Shown here piece by piece: positions 26,166-35,596 of a stretch of DNA of 64,000 nt. How positions within the stretch are numbered: position 1 is the first letter of the stretch; every line of letters starts with the position of its first letter. This DNA is from Candidatus Scalindua sp. SCAELEC01. Its GTDB lineage: Bacteria > Planctomycetota > Brocadiia > Brocadiales > Scalinduaceae. Where the stretch lies: positions 62,001-126,000 of the forward strand of contig SHMT01000005.1 of NCBI GenBank assembly GCA_004282745.1, given 5' to 3'. Below the pieces are notes generated by a model. That model worked only from the letters and a program-made list of their open reading frames with translations. It was not told where the DNA came from and did not search any database. Both the position numbers and the translations under genes were made by a program.

Positions 26166-27695
26166 ATGGAGATATCTGAATCTACCATAATAGTTATTTT
26201 CGGTGCATCCGGTGACTTGGCAAAACGGAAGTTGATGCCAGCCCTTTTCCAACTTACGCAAGATGCCTTACTTCCAAATAAGACTCGGATTGTCGGGTTT
26301 GCTAGGAGAGCTAAAACTCATGAAGAGTTTCGTAGTGAAATCCAAGAGGCATTGGTGAAATTTGCCAGATCTAAACCGCGTGAAGGTATCGCTGAATTGA
26401 AGGAGTTTACTTCCCGTTTGTATTATCAAGTCGGAAACTATGATGATAAAGAGAGCTTTGACGAGCTGAAGATTCTGCTGGATGATATTGATGGAGAGTG
26501 TGGCATACCTCCAGGGAGAGGAAACCGGTTGTTTTACATCTCGACACCTCCGGACGTCTTTACTGATATCGTAACGGTACTCGGACAAGCCGATCACATT
26601 GCAAATCCGGAAGATGAAGACCGTTGGACACGAGTCATAATCGAAAAACCATTCGGACGAGATCTAGAGACGGCGCGAGCATTAAATAAGAAGGTTTTAG
26701 CGATGTTTGATGAGAGCCAGGTGTACCGTATTGACCACTATCTCGGTAAAGAGACTGTGCAAAACATTATGGCCTTTCGCTTTGGTAATAGCATATTCGA
26801 ACCCCTGTGGAATCGCGGCTTTGTAAGTCATATTCATATCAATGTGGCAGAAGCCGTAAGTGTGGAGGGGCGTGGTGGCTATTATGACCATTCGGGAGCC
26901 CTTCGGGATATGGTCCAAAACCATATGTTGCAACTTCTGGCACTTGTTGCAATGGAGCCACCCGCATCTTTCGCTCCTAATTCTGTGCGAGATGAAAAAT
27001 TAAAGGTCCTCAGCGCCATTCCTCCAATTGGAGGAATGGACGTGGGTCACTCAACTGTTCGCGGGCAGTATGCGGCAGGGACGATAGATGGGAGGGCCAT
27101 TACCGATTATTTAAACGAACCAGGTGTGAGTGATGATTCAGTGACAGAGACCTTCGTTGCCTTAAAGCTCTATGTGGACAACTGGCGATGGGCGGGAGTG
27201 CCCTTTTATCTCCGTACGGGGAAGGCCCTTAGCTCTCGTTTTACGGAAATAAACATTGAATTTCGTCAACCACCTCTGGCTCTCTTTAGCCATTCAGTGA
27301 ATAATGTTCTCAAGGGTGCGGGTAAAATGCAACCCAATATACTTTCTCTCCGTGTCCAGCCAAATGAGGGTATTCGATTGTCCATTGGTATGAAGGTCCC
27401 CGGACCAAAGATGGTATTACAACCTACGGATATGGAGTTTTGTTATGATGAGGTCTTTGATACTGAACCGCCTGCTGCATATGAACGCTTAATCTTGGAT
27501 GCAATGTCTGGAGACAGTACTCTCTTCATCCGACAGGATGAGGTTGATGCCGCATGGACGCTTATCGATGGGATACTTGATGGATGGAGGAATGAAGAGA
27601 CCCCCCATATTCATCTTTATCGGGCCGGTACGTGGGGGCCTTATGCCGCTGATGAGTTTATTGCCCAGGATATAAAAAAAATGGGAGCAGTGTGA
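26166..27695 (+). CDS. zwf: Glucose-6-phosphate 1-dehydrogenase
   Basis: This 509-residue enzyme oxidises glucose 6-phosphate to the lactone, the entry step of the oxidative pentose phosphate pathway. It has IFGASGDLAKRKLMPALF (nucleotide binding), VIIEKPFGRDLETA, the catalytic RIDHYLGKETVQNIMAFRF and LRTGKALSSR. The length is typical. AAAAAGGAG stands six to seven bases before the ATG. Together with pgl, gnd, tkt, glk and rpiB, nearly the whole oxidative branch lies in this window; transaldolase and ribulose-phosphate epimerase are not seen. Confidence 0.96.
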   Translation: MEISESTIIVIFGASGDLAKRKLMPALFQLTQDALLPNKTRIVGFARRAKTHEEFRSEIQEALVKFARSKPREGIAELKEFTSRLYYQVGNYDDKESFDELKILLDDIDGECGIPPGRGNRLFYISTPPDVFTDIVTVLGQADHIANPEDEDRWTRVIIEKPFGRDLETARALNKKVLAMFDESQVYRIDHYLGKETVQNIMAFRFGNSIFEPLWNRGFVSHIHINVAEAVSVEGRGGYYDHSGALRDMVQNHMLQLLALVAMEPPASFAPNSVRDEKLKVLSAIPPIGGMDVGHSTVRGQYAAGTIDGRAITDYLNEPGVSDDSVTETFVALKLYVDNWRWAGVPFYLRTGKALSSRFTEINIEFRQPPLALFSHSVNNVLKGAGKMQPNILSLRVQPNEGIRLSIGMKVPGPKMVLQPTDMEFCYDEVFDTEPPAAYERLILDAMSGDSTLFIRQDEVDAAWTLIDGILDGWRNEETPHIHLYRAGTWGPYAADEFIAQDIKKMGAV

Positions 27696-28160
27696 GTGCT
27701 GCAGGAGTGTAAAGAGCAGGTCGTTGTTGATAATCTCGGATACTTTTCCGACTCGCTTGGTCACGGTGTATTGTCACGAATTTGAGTGATGGTTAAAAAG
27801 TAAAGGCTCTACCTTGTGCCGTGAGAAGATCTATCTTGTGACCCTCTATTCAAGGGGGGCACCGATTGTTAACCGCGCTTTACTTTTACATAAAGACGAC
27901 AGAGAACAAATCTAGGTTCCCAGATAACACTTCTAGGTTACAAAGATATCAACTCCTAACACGAACACCGCAGAGCCTTCGATATTTTTATATCAGATGA
28001 GAATAGGGAATTCAAGTGAAATTTTTTGGGAGCAGTGCAATTGAGAATGGGGAGAAATTTTTTCTTTCTTAGCCGTAAGAAGGCTGATGAAATCATAAGA
28101 ATTGAGAAGGAAAAGCTACTGGCTGGCATATCTTCAAGCATTACGTGGATTAGTGTTAAA

Positions 28161-28342
28161 TATACCCGTTGCAAATTGGTTTTCGGTTTTCAGAACCAGA
28201 TTTCACCCGAACTTTAGATTCTTCTCAATCACAAAATCCTCGACTTAGCATTACTAAGCCTCTGGTTTTGTTCAATCGAAAAATTAAAATTTCAGGCAAA
28301 CTCTGGCCCAGAAATTCCGAAAACCAATTTGCAACGGGTATA
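28161..28342. repeat. Repeat family B, copy 2 (inverted)
   Basis: From TATACCCGTTGCAAATTGG to CCAATTTGCAACGGGTATA, a perfect 19-bp terminal inverted repeat. The interior is the reverse complement of copy 1, with TTAGCATTACTAA and CCTCTGGTTTTGTTCAATCG. Confidence 0.82.
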
Positions 28343-28444
28343 TCAAGTTGTTTTTTTCTAACCCCCCATAATTCCCAAATCTCCGATCATCATTTTCTCA
28401 TTGTTTTTGTCCTCTTAACGCTTATAATCAACTTATATGAAGAG

Positions 28445-28471
28445 AAACACTGGGTTTTCGTTCACGCACTA
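28445..28471. repeat. Solo end of the TAGTGTTTGAACGAAAAC element
   Basis: These 27 bases (including TGGGTTTTCGTTCACGCACT) are identical to 61951-61977, the right end of that element. No left end or core is seen, so it is a fragment. It lies 68 bases before the next gene. Confidence 0.65.
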
Positions 28472-28538
28472 ATTAATAGGGAGGTGTTTCCGTTCAGGCC
28501 AACGACTGTTTCAGTAAGGTGAAAGGACATCGATTGTA

Positions 28539-29558
28539 ATGAAACTTGGAGCAAGCTATTTTGGGAACAGGATATTACGTCATGTGAAGGAAGACATGGG
28601 AAAGATGGTCCGTGATGGGTGTAACTTTGTTGTTCATACGATGAGTGAACATGATGTTGCCTATCACTCTCGAAATATGGTTGATATTGTAACGGTAAGT
28701 AGAGAGTTAGGTCTGGAGGTGTTTCTTGATCCCTGGGGCGTTGGGAGGGTATTTGGTGGAGAATCATTTTCCACCTTTGTGAAACAGTTTCCTGATTCGA
28801 GGCAGAGGTTAAGTTTTACCGAAGGAGATATAAAGGTAAATAAGGCCTGTTTGAACGCAAAACCGTTTAGGGATGCTATGCTGAAGTGGATAGAGCTTGC
28901 CGCTCATACAGGGGCAGAGGGGGTCTTTTGGGATGAACCGCATCTCTATTATGGAGAATTGTCAGACCTGTTTGGTAAAAAAAAGATTGTATGGGGCTGC
29001 ACGTGCCGTACCTGTGAAGCTCTTTTTAGAGATTGTTATGGCTATGAAATGCCCAGGGAATTCACAGAAGAGGTTAAAGCGTTTAGACAGAATACGATAG
29101 TGGACTTTATAGGATTTTTATCAGAGGCTTCTGCAAAACAGGGATTAAGGAATTCCATCTGTGTGCTTCCCATGCCGGAGCCAAAATATGGGCTTTATCA
29201 GTGGGAAAAGATTGCACAGATAGAGAACATCGATATATTTGGGAGCGACCCATATTGGTTCTGTTACGAGAAAGAGGTGGAGGATTTTGTCGGGAGGATT
29301 TCACAGGAGGTCGTACGGCTTTGTGAGAGGTACCAAAAGGAGCCTCAAATTTGGATACAGGCTTTCCGTGTTCCTCAAGGGAGAGAGTCAGAAGTTTCAA
29401 CTGCTATTGGGACAGCCTTTGATTCGGGGGTAAAAAATATGGCAACCTGGTGTTTTGATGCCGGTGCGTGTATGTCTTATATTAGTTCTGATCGGCCCGA
29501 GATCGTCTGGGACACTGTTAGTAAGAAATACCAAGCGCTACAGACGGGGAGTGCGTAG
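28539..29558 (+). CDS. TIM-barrel-like protein of unknown function
   Basis: I do not recognise the family of this 339-residue soluble protein. The pattern of strands (GCNFVVHTMSEHD, LEVFLDPWGVGRVFGG, GAEGVFWDEPHLYYG, NIDIFGSDPYWF, IWIQAFRVPQG, NMATWCFDAGACMSY) looks like a (beta/alpha)8 barrel of the glycoside hydrolase kind, with WDEPH and GSDPYW as likely active-site segments. Three cysteines in CTCRTC at about residue 156 could bind metal. It precedes bioB and a PfkB kinase on the same strand, with gaps of about 100 and 23 bases, so a shared sugar-related pathway is possible but unproven. Confidence 0.6.
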   Translation: MKLGASYFGNRILRHVKEDMGKMVRDGCNFVVHTMSEHDVAYHSRNMVDIVTVSRELGLEVFLDPWGVGRVFGGESFSTFVKQFPDSRQRLSFTEGDIKVNKACLNAKPFRDAMLKWIELAAHTGAEGVFWDEPHLYYGELSDLFGKKKIVWGCTCRTCEALFRDCYGYEMPREFTEEVKAFRQNTIVDFIGFLSEASAKQGLRNSICVLPMPEPKYGLYQWEKIAQIENIDIFGSDPYWFCYEKEVEDFVGRISQEVVRLCERYQKEPQIWIQAFRVPQGRESEVSTAIGTAFDSGVKNMATWCFDAGACMSYISSDRPEIVWDTVSKKYQALQTGSA

Positions 29559-29655
29559 TGAATCCGCTCGAAAGAGCTAATCTGCTTCGTGAGCAGAAGT
29601 TGAGAGCAATTTATTTATTGTGATACACTTTTTTAATCTCAGTATTAGTAAAACT

Positions 29656-30654
29656 ATGAATGGTAAGATACAAGAAATTGCGGAGAGGTCAATGCGGAAG
29701 GAAGAAATTTCTCATGATGATGCCTTTTTTTTGATGACGCTGGAAGGGAACGATATTTACGATCTCTTTTATTGGGCAAACCGTATTCGCTACCATTCGT
29801 TTAAGGATGTCATCAACTATTGTTCGATAATAAGTGTTAAACAGGGGAGGTGTACCGAGGACTGTACATTCTGTTCGCAGTCAAATCGATATAAGACAGA
29901 TATCTCAAGCTTCCCTTTAATGCAAGAGGAAGAATTTGCCGATGCAGTTGAAGTTGGAAAAAGATTGAAGGCAGACAGCATCGGGGCTGTGACAAGCGGT
30001 TATGGTCTGGAAGGTAGTAAGGACTTTGATACGATGTGCGGCTATATTACTGAGATGTCTAAGGGGAATGAGGTACCCATACATACCTCTGTTGGCGTCC
30101 TTACTGTTGAGATGGCTGAAAAACTTGCAGATAGCGGGGTTGAAATGGTGAACCATAATTTGGAAACGTCAGAAAACTTTTATCCAAAAATATGTACGAC
30201 ACACTCCTATAAAGATCGGGTAGAGACAATAAAGATTGCTAAGCAGGCCGGGATGGCCATATGCAGTGGTGGGATCTTTGGGGTAGGAGAGGGTCTAGAA
30301 GATAGGTTGGCTTTGGCTTTTGCATTAAAGACGCTTGATGTTGACGCGATACCACTCAATTTTCTTAATCCGGTTTCCGGTACACCATTGTCTCTGGAGA
30401 AATCAATAGCTCCCATGGATATTCTCAAGACCATCGCTGTCTTTCGCTTCATATTTCCCGACAAGGAGGTAAAGGTTGCGGGGGGGAGGGAGAAAAATTT
30501 GCGAGATTTGCAGAGTTGGATCTTTTATGCCGGTGCTAATAGCACCATGATCGGTAATTACCTGACTACGAAAGGGAAAACAGCTGAAGATGATTTTCAA
30601 ATGATAGAGGATCTGGGTCTGGTATTAAAAAGGAACAGGACCATTGCAAAATAA
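29656..30654 (+). CDS. bioB: Biotin synthase
   Basis: This radical SAM enzyme inserts sulfur into dethiobiotin. From the ATG at 29656 it has 332 residues; an in-frame GTG at 29620 would add 12 residues that do not fit the family, and neither start has a clear ribosome-binding site. It has the iron-sulfur motif CTEDCTFC (Cys66, 70, 73), YCSIISVKQG, CSGGIFGVGE, IPLNFLNPVSGTPL, AGGREKNLRDLQ and GANSTMIGNYLTTKG, which bind the second cluster, SAM and dethiobiotin in BioB. No other bio genes are nearby. A related thiazole or desulfo-type radical SAM role is less likely. Confidence 0.85.
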   Translation: MNGKIQEIAERSMRKEEISHDDAFFLMTLEGNDIYDLFYWANRIRYHSFKDVINYCSIISVKQGRCTEDCTFCSQSNRYKTDISSFPLMQEEEFADAVEVGKRLKADSIGAVTSGYGLEGSKDFDTMCGYITEMSKGNEVPIHTSVGVLTVEMAEKLADSGVEMVNHNLETSENFYPKICTTHSYKDRVETIKIAKQAGMAICSGGIFGVGEGLEDRLALAFALKTLDVDAIPLNFLNPVSGTPLSLEKSIAPMDILKTIAVFRFIFPDKEVKVAGGREKNLRDLQSWIFYAGANSTMIGNYLTTKGKTAEDDFQMIEDLGLVLKRNRTIAK

Positions 30655-30677
30655 TGTTTGGAATTTTTCTGTAATGT

Positions 30678-31628
30678 ATGAGATACGAAGTTGTTGGATT
30701 TGGGCAGTGTTGTGTTGATTACCTTGGAAGAGTCGAAGGGTATCCAGGCATCAATATGAAGAGAGAGGTGAGCGGCCTTACGATGCAGGGAGGAGGACCG
30801 GTTGCTACTGCGCTTGTTGCCCTTTCGAGGTTAGGGATCACCACTTCATTCATTGGGAAAATCTCTGACGACTACTTTGGTAATTTTATTACGAAAGGCC
30901 TTCGTGAAGAGGGAGTAAATACCGATCACATTGTTATAGAAAAGGGGAAGAGGTCTCAGTTTGCATTTATTCCCATAGAAAAGAGAAGTGGTGAGAGGAC
31001 GATCTTCTGGTCAAGGGCCACGGTCTCTCCATTTAATCCGGAAGAGGTAAATAAAGATTTGATCAGTAGCGCTCGATTGCTTCATTTGGATGAACTTATG
31101 ATTGAAGGTTCTCTCGAAGCCGCTCAGTGTGCTCGATGTGCGGGAGTATCTGTGGTTGTAGATGCAGGCAGCTACCGGGAGGGTTCCCTTCAAGTTGTTG
31201 CATTGGCAGACTACTATATCACCTCTGAAGACTTTGTGTCTCAATATTCCCAAACAGATGTGACTGAAGAGGTGGTTAGGAATGTGGCGAGAGAGTTGCT
31301 GCGGCTTGGGCCCAAGGTTGTTATTGTAACACTTGGCGCTCAGGGTAGTCTCACGGTTACCAAAAATGAGTGTTTTTTTCTGCCGGCGTTTCAGGTTGAT
31401 GTTGTTGATACAACGGGATGCGGAGATGTCTTTCATGGGGCCTTTATCTATGGAATACTACAAAACTGGGAGTTGAAGAGGTCGGTACAGTTTGCTTCGG
31501 CTACTGCAGCCCTGAAGTGCAGGAGCGTTGGCGGCAGAACGGCAATACCAACACTTCAGGAGGTGAACAAGTTTTTGGAGAGTGGTGAATATACTCATTG
31601 CAAAATGATATTTGGGATTTCAGGGTAG
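30678..31628 (+). CDS. PfkB-family carbohydrate kinase with a repeat-derived tail
   Basis: This 316-residue protein is a ribokinase-family sugar kinase: VVGFGQCCVDYLGRVEGYPG at the N-terminus, GGGPVATALVALSRLG, and the C-terminal signature VDTTGCGDVFHGAFIYGI with the catalytic Asp. The sugar substrate is unknown. The last 12 residues (YTHCKMIFGISG) and the stop codon are read from repeat B, which begins at 31590, so the original C-terminus has been replaced. The core domain ends before that point, so activity may be kept. It follows bioB by 23 bases. Confidence 0.85.
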   Translation: MRYEVVGFGQCCVDYLGRVEGYPGINMKREVSGLTMQGGGPVATALVALSRLGITTSFIGKISDDYFGNFITKGLREEGVNTDHIVIEKGKRSQFAFIPIEKRSGERTIFWSRATVSPFNPEEVNKDLISSARLLHLDELMIEGSLEAAQCARCAGVSVVVDAGSYREGSLQVVALADYYITSEDFVSQYSQTDVTEEVVRNVARELLRLGPKVVIVTLGAQGSLTVTKNECFFLPAFQVDVVDTTGCGDVFHGAFIYGILQNWELKRSVQFASATAALKCRSVGGRTAIPTLQEVNKFLESGEYTHCKMIFGISG

Positions 31629-31771
31629 GAGTTTGCGTGAAATTTTGATTATTCGATTGAACAAAACCAGAGGCTTAGTAGTGCTAAGTCGAGGATTTTG
31701 TGATTGAGAAAAATCTAAAGTTCATGTGGAATCAGGTTCTGAAAACCGAAAATCAATTTGTGATGGGTATA
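31590..31771. repeat. Repeat family B, copy 3, overlapping a gene end
   Basis: From TATACTCATTGCAAAATGA to CAATTTGTGATGGGTATA, in the same orientation as copy 1. It shares AACAAAACCAGAGGCTTAGT and AAGTCGAGGATTTTGTGATT with the other copies. The first 39 bases are translated as the tail of the PfkB kinase. Confidence 0.82.
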
Positions 31772-31870
31772 TATACTGCGGACCAGTTAGGCCCTCGGTG
31801 AAATTATTTCTGTTTGTGAGTCCAATAATCTTGCCTGTGAACGTAAAAAATTGTAAACAAAGAGAGAGTA

Positions 31871-32995
31871 ATGCTAAAGAGCGAAAAAGAACAGACTCTT
31901 CACCTGTCTAAAAAATACTCAGTACAAAAACAGATATCAACATTCTCAGGTGTCTGTATTACGCTTTTGTACCTGGTATTTATGATACTGTTAGGTTCGA
32001 ACCTCATCAAGTACTACCTCTTGTTTGTTACGACTAATCAGTATCTGCTTATCGCCCTCTATCTCTTTACCTTTATTCTTTTGCTTGAGCTGTTTACACT
32101 ACCCCTTCACTTCTATGGAGGCTTTATCCTTGAGCATCTCTTCAAGTTGTCTAATCAGACATTTCTCGGGTGGATTTGGGACGAACTTAAGAAATTTTCT
32201 CTTTCCGTCATACTCCTCATTTTTTTGGGAGAGGTAATGTACCTGTTCCTAAGAAATTTTCCCGATTTTTGGTGGGTATACGTCGCAATTGTGTGGATTT
32301 TTTTCTCGATCATTATGGCAAAACTTGCACCCGTACTTATTTTTCCTCTCTTTTTCAAGATTGAGCCTATCGAGAGGGAAGAGCTGAGAGAGGGGTTTCT
32401 CAAGCTTGCTGAAGGAACCGGTATAACTATTGAGGGTGTGTACAAAATTAACCTGAGTAAGAACACAAAGAAGGCGAATGCCGCGCTTGCCGGTCTTGGG
32501 AGTACGAGGAGGGTTCTTTTAAGTGATACTCTTTTGGATTCTTATTCGCCCGTTGAGATACATTCTGTATTTGCACACGAACTAGGCCACCATGTCTATC
32601 ATCACATTTGGAAACTTTTAGCCATTGGCGTCATAACGAGTTTCGGAGGATTTGCCTTGTGTCATTATGTGGTGATAAATGTACTGACGTTTTTTGGATT
32701 CCAATTTATCTACGATATAGCGGTATTTCCTCTTCTCTGTATCGTTTTTGCAGTTTTTGGTTTTATTTTGTTGCCGATACAGAATGCCTGCAGTAGGAGG
32801 TGGGAGAGAGAGTGTGACAAATATGCGATTAAAAAGACCAATAATCCTCAGGCCTTTATTTCTACGATGGATAAGCTGGCTGATCAAAACCTTGCGGATC
32901 GATCTCCAAACAGAATTATTGAACTGCTTTTTTATGGTCACCCACCAATAGCAAAACGAATTGAGATGGCACGGGGTTTTCTCTCGTGTGTATGA
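31871..32995 (+). CDS. M48-family membrane zinc protease (STE24/HtpX type)
   Basis: This 374-residue protein has several transmembrane segments at about residues 25-45, 57-78, 108-128, 134-155, 242-262 and 275-297. The zinc motif HELGHH lies at about residues 236-241, and the third ligand is in RRWERECDKYA. The order of segments and the length fit the STE24 CAAX-protease branch, which cleaves prenylated or misfolded membrane proteins; in bacteria such enzymes act in membrane quality control. It begins 100 bases after repeat B, and GAGAG stands seven to eight bases before the ATG. Confidence 0.88.
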   Translation: MLKSEKEQTLHLSKKYSVQKQISTFSGVCITLLYLVFMILLGSNLIKYYLLFVTTNQYLLIALYLFTFILLLELFTLPLHFYGGFILEHLFKLSNQTFLGWIWDELKKFSLSVILLIFLGEVMYLFLRNFPDFWWVYVAIVWIFFSIIMAKLAPVLIFPLFFKIEPIEREELREGFLKLAEGTGITIEGVYKINLSKNTKKANAALAGLGSTRRVLLSDTLLDSYSPVEIHSVFAHELGHHVYHHIWKLLAIGVITSFGGFALCHYVVINVLTFFGFQFIYDIAVFPLLCIVFAVFGFILLPIQNACSRRWERECDKYAIKKTNNPQAFISTMDKLADQNLADRSPNRIIELLFYGHPPIAKRIEMARGFLSCV

Positions 32996-33161
32996 GTTTG
33001 TTAATTCGTAACGGTGCATTAGCTTACCGTTTGGTCCGGTTTGAACCAACGTGCACATTCAAACGGGAAAAGTATGTTGACTGGGAATCTGTTTTGCTAT
33101 AAGATTTTGCTGCGGGAGGTCGACTCTAATTTTATTATTTTTGAGAGGAGATATGCTACAA

Positions 33162-33602
33162 ATGAAAAAAGAAAAATATGGTGTGAGGCGAACAGATGAC
33201 GGTGGATTTACCTTGATTGAGCTCTTGATCGTTATGGTCATTATCGGATTGCTGGCAGCATTTATTGTTCCAAAATTAATTGGCAAGGTGGGGACATCAA
33301 AACAGACCGCAGCAAAGGCGCAGATCGAACTGTTTTCAACTGCCTTGGACATGTACCGGTTGGATACGGGAAAATATCCCTCACAAGATATGGGACTGAA
33401 CGCCTTGCTTTCAAAGTCTGATGGGGCGAAGAACTGGAACGGCCCTTATTTGAAGAAAAGCGTTATACCGAAAGACCCCTGGGGTGCAGACTACGTGTAT
33501 AAACATCCTGGTGAACATGGTGATTACGATTTACTCTCTTACGGTGCCGATAATAGCGACGGTGGATCAGGCGAGGGTGCTGATATTGTAAGTTGGGAGT
33601 AA
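33162..33602 (+). CDS. gspG: Type II secretion major pseudopilin GspG
   Basis: This protein is the main subunit of the type II secretion pseudopilus. It has the prepilin cleavage site GG-FTLIELLIVMVIIGLLAA, and then the GspG body: QIELFSTALDMYRLDTGKYP, GLNALL, WNGPYLKK, IPKDPWGADYVY and LLSYGADNSDGGSGEGADI. The calcium-binding C-terminal loop is present. AGGAG ends at 33150; the ATG at 33162 is preferred to that at 33153, which is too close, although either start gives the same mature protein after prepilin cleavage. gspE follows after 153 bases; no other gsp genes are in the window. Confidence 0.92.
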   Translation: MKKEKYGVRRTDDGGFTLIELLIVMVIIGLLAAFIVPKLIGKVGTSKQTAAKAQIELFSTALDMYRLDTGKYPSQDMGLNALLSKSDGAKNWNGPYLKKSVIPKDPWGADYVYKHPGEHGDYDLLSYGADNSDGGSGEGADIVSWE

Positions 33603-33755
33603 GGATGAGTTGTTTCTTCTCTCCCGTTGTCGGTGTGGCTGGCACCGTATGGGAGTGGTGCAGTTTTTATCATAATACTTGGTATTGTTAAGCCGGTGCA
33701 TATTCTGTTTGTCTCTACAGATCGGTAAAACACTCTTTACCCTGGTAACAGAACA

Positions 33756-35408
33756 ATGGTAGGATTAGAAGACAAATTGCTTAACGTCATTTTGGAGACA
33801 GAAAAAATATCAGAGGCAGATGTTGAAAAAGTGAGACATCTTCAGAAGGAGACCCATGAGCGGGTGGACAGGATCTTGCTGAATCTTGGCATTATATCTG
33901 AGGAGGATTTGCGGGATTCATTCGGGGAGCTGTTTAACTTGCCTGTTTGGGAGATGAAGAGGGGTGAGAAGTTTGAAGCTATTGAATTCCTACCAATTAC
34001 GTTCCTTTCATCTAATAGGATATTACCTCTAAAGCAATATAACGGATCTGTAGATATTGTGCTTGCTGATCCTACAGACCGTTCACTGATAGAGCTTATC
34101 GAGACGTCGACCGAGAAACGATTGAAAATTTTTGTTGGTTGTGAAAAAGACATTATTACCGCTATTGAGGAGGTTTATAGTGCAGAAGTGGGAGAAGAAG
34201 TTGCGTACGGCCTAGACTCGGAAGTTGCAGATGATCTGGAAAAATTAAAAGACCTCGCACTAGAAGCTCCGGTGGTCAGGTTGGTGAATAATATCCTCAA
34301 TAAAGCTCTGGAAATTGGTTCTAGTGATATCCATATTGAGATGTTTGAAAATCAGCCGAGGCTGAGATATCGGTTAGATGGTGTCCTGAGAGATTATGCA
34401 CCCCCCACCCGTGACTTGTATTTTGCAACGGTTAATCGTATTAAGATAATGTCAAACTTGAATATCGCAGAGAAGAGACTTCCTCAAGATGGAAGGATAC
34501 GATTAAAGGTTGGCGGGAGGGAAATAGATGTCAGGGTATCCGTAATTCCAATGCTGTATGGAGAGGGCATCGTACTTCGTATTTTGGACAAGTCAAATGT
34601 GTCTCTTGATTTGGTAAAGCTCGGTTTTGAAGGCGTTATTCTGAAAAATCTGAGAAACCTTATAAAGAAACCGGAAGGGATGATACTGGTTACGGGTCCG
34701 ACGGGTAGCGGAAAGACAACGACACTCTACGCTTCTCTCAAGGAGATAATATCACCAGAATTAAAAGTTGTCACTATTGAGGATCCTGTTGAGTATAGTA
34801 TTGAGGGTGTCAATCAGATACAGGTTAACCATAAGATCAACCTGAGTTTTGCTGCGGGTCTCCGTTCTATCTTAAGGCATGATCCTGATGTGATCCTTGT
34901 TGGTGAAATTAGGGACAAAGATACGGCAAGTATCTCAATACAATCCGCTTTGACTGGTCACCTTGTGCTCTCGACACTTCATACCAACGATTGTGCGTCT
35001 ACTTTTGGGAGATTACTTGATATGGGTGTCGAAGACTATTTAATTTCTACTTGTGTTATAGCGGTTCTTGCTCAAAGGCTGTTAAGAAAACTATGTGACT
35101 GTAAAATTGAGCATCCTATGGATAGTGATACCAAGATGAGAATAGGTGTATCTGAAGAGTGTACAATCTACAAAGCAAATGGGTGTGACGAATGCGGTAA
35201 TACCGGTTACTCAGGGAGGGTTGCTGTTTCGGAGTTACTCGTTGTAAATGATGCTATCCGGAAGTTGATCATTAACCATGAGAGTTCGAATATTATTGAG
35301 CAGGAAGCGATTAAACACGGTATGCGAACCTTTTGGGATGATGGGGTGAGTAAAATGGCAAAGGGAGTTACTACCTTAAGTGAGTTGGAGAGGGTAATTG
35401 AAAAATAA
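33756..35408 (+). CDS. gspE: Type II secretion ATPase GspE
   Basis: This 550-residue hexameric ATPase drives pseudopilus assembly. It has an N-terminal MshEN-like region (residues about 4-75), a linker, and the ATPase: Walker A GPTGSGKTTT, the Asp box, Walker B ILVGEIRD, the His box TGHLVLSTLHTND, and a zinc-binding insert with CDC ... CDEC. The N-terminal region lacks the RLG residues that bind c-di-GMP in MshE, so it is probably not a c-di-GMP sensor. It lies on the same strand as gspG. Confidence 0.92.
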   Translation: MVGLEDKLLNVILETEKISEADVEKVRHLQKETHERVDRILLNLGIISEEDLRDSFGELFNLPVWEMKRGEKFEAIEFLPITFLSSNRILPLKQYNGSVDIVLADPTDRSLIELIETSTEKRLKIFVGCEKDIITAIEEVYSAEVGEEVAYGLDSEVADDLEKLKDLALEAPVVRLVNNILNKALEIGSSDIHIEMFENQPRLRYRLDGVLRDYAPPTRDLYFATVNRIKIMSNLNIAEKRLPQDGRIRLKVGGREIDVRVSVIPMLYGEGIVLRILDKSNVSLDLVKLGFEGVILKNLRNLIKKPEGMILVTGPTGSGKTTTLYASLKEIISPELKVVTIEDPVEYSIEGVNQIQVNHKINLSFAAGLRSILRHDPDVILVGEIRDKDTASISIQSALTGHLVLSTLHTNDCASTFGRLLDMGVEDYLISTCVIAVLAQRLLRKLCDCKIEHPMDSDTKMRIGVSEECTIYKANGCDECGNTGYSGRVAVSELLVVNDAIRKLIINHESSNIIEQEAIKHGMRTFWDDGVSKMAKGVTTLSELERVIEK

Positions 35409-35447
35409 TTTTGATAGATATCTTTGTGGCTACGAGTTAGGCATAGT

Positions 35448-35596
35448 TAGTGTTTGAACGAAAACTACCCATCTACTGCGTTGCTGCAATAATTTCGCAA
35501 TCCTCAAGTACAATTGTACGTTCCGGTTACGAAATTATTACGCGCCTTGTACCTAGGCACTTTTCATTCAAACACAGGGTTTTCGTTCAGACACTA
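35448..35596. repeat. TAGTGTTTGAACGAAAAC element, 149-bp copy
   Basis: The ends TAGTGTTTGAACGAAAAC and GTTTTCGTTCAGACACTA are an 18-bp inverted repeat with one mismatch. The core (ACTGCGTTGCTGCAATAATT ... TCCGGTTACGAAATTATTAC ... GCGCCTTGTACCTAGG) has a central AGTACAATTGTAC palindrome. Its counterpart is at 61829-61977, and the core also occurs at 6596-6719 with different ends. Confidence 0.85.

Larger units (their letters stand above)
27696..28538. other. Intergenic region with repeat remnants
   Basis: About 840 bases between zwf and the TIM-barrel gene. A frame from about 28050 to 28160 (RNFFFLSRKKADEIIRIEKE) reads like a protein fragment but is cut by repeat B at 28161; I treat it as a possible remnant only. 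The rest holds repeat B and a 27-base piece of another repeat. Confidence 0.45.

Noticed and set aside
28026-28217. 63-residue frame ending in repeat B
   Set aside because: The part before 28161 reads like a protein fragment, but it has no start signal and runs into the repeat; at most a remnant.
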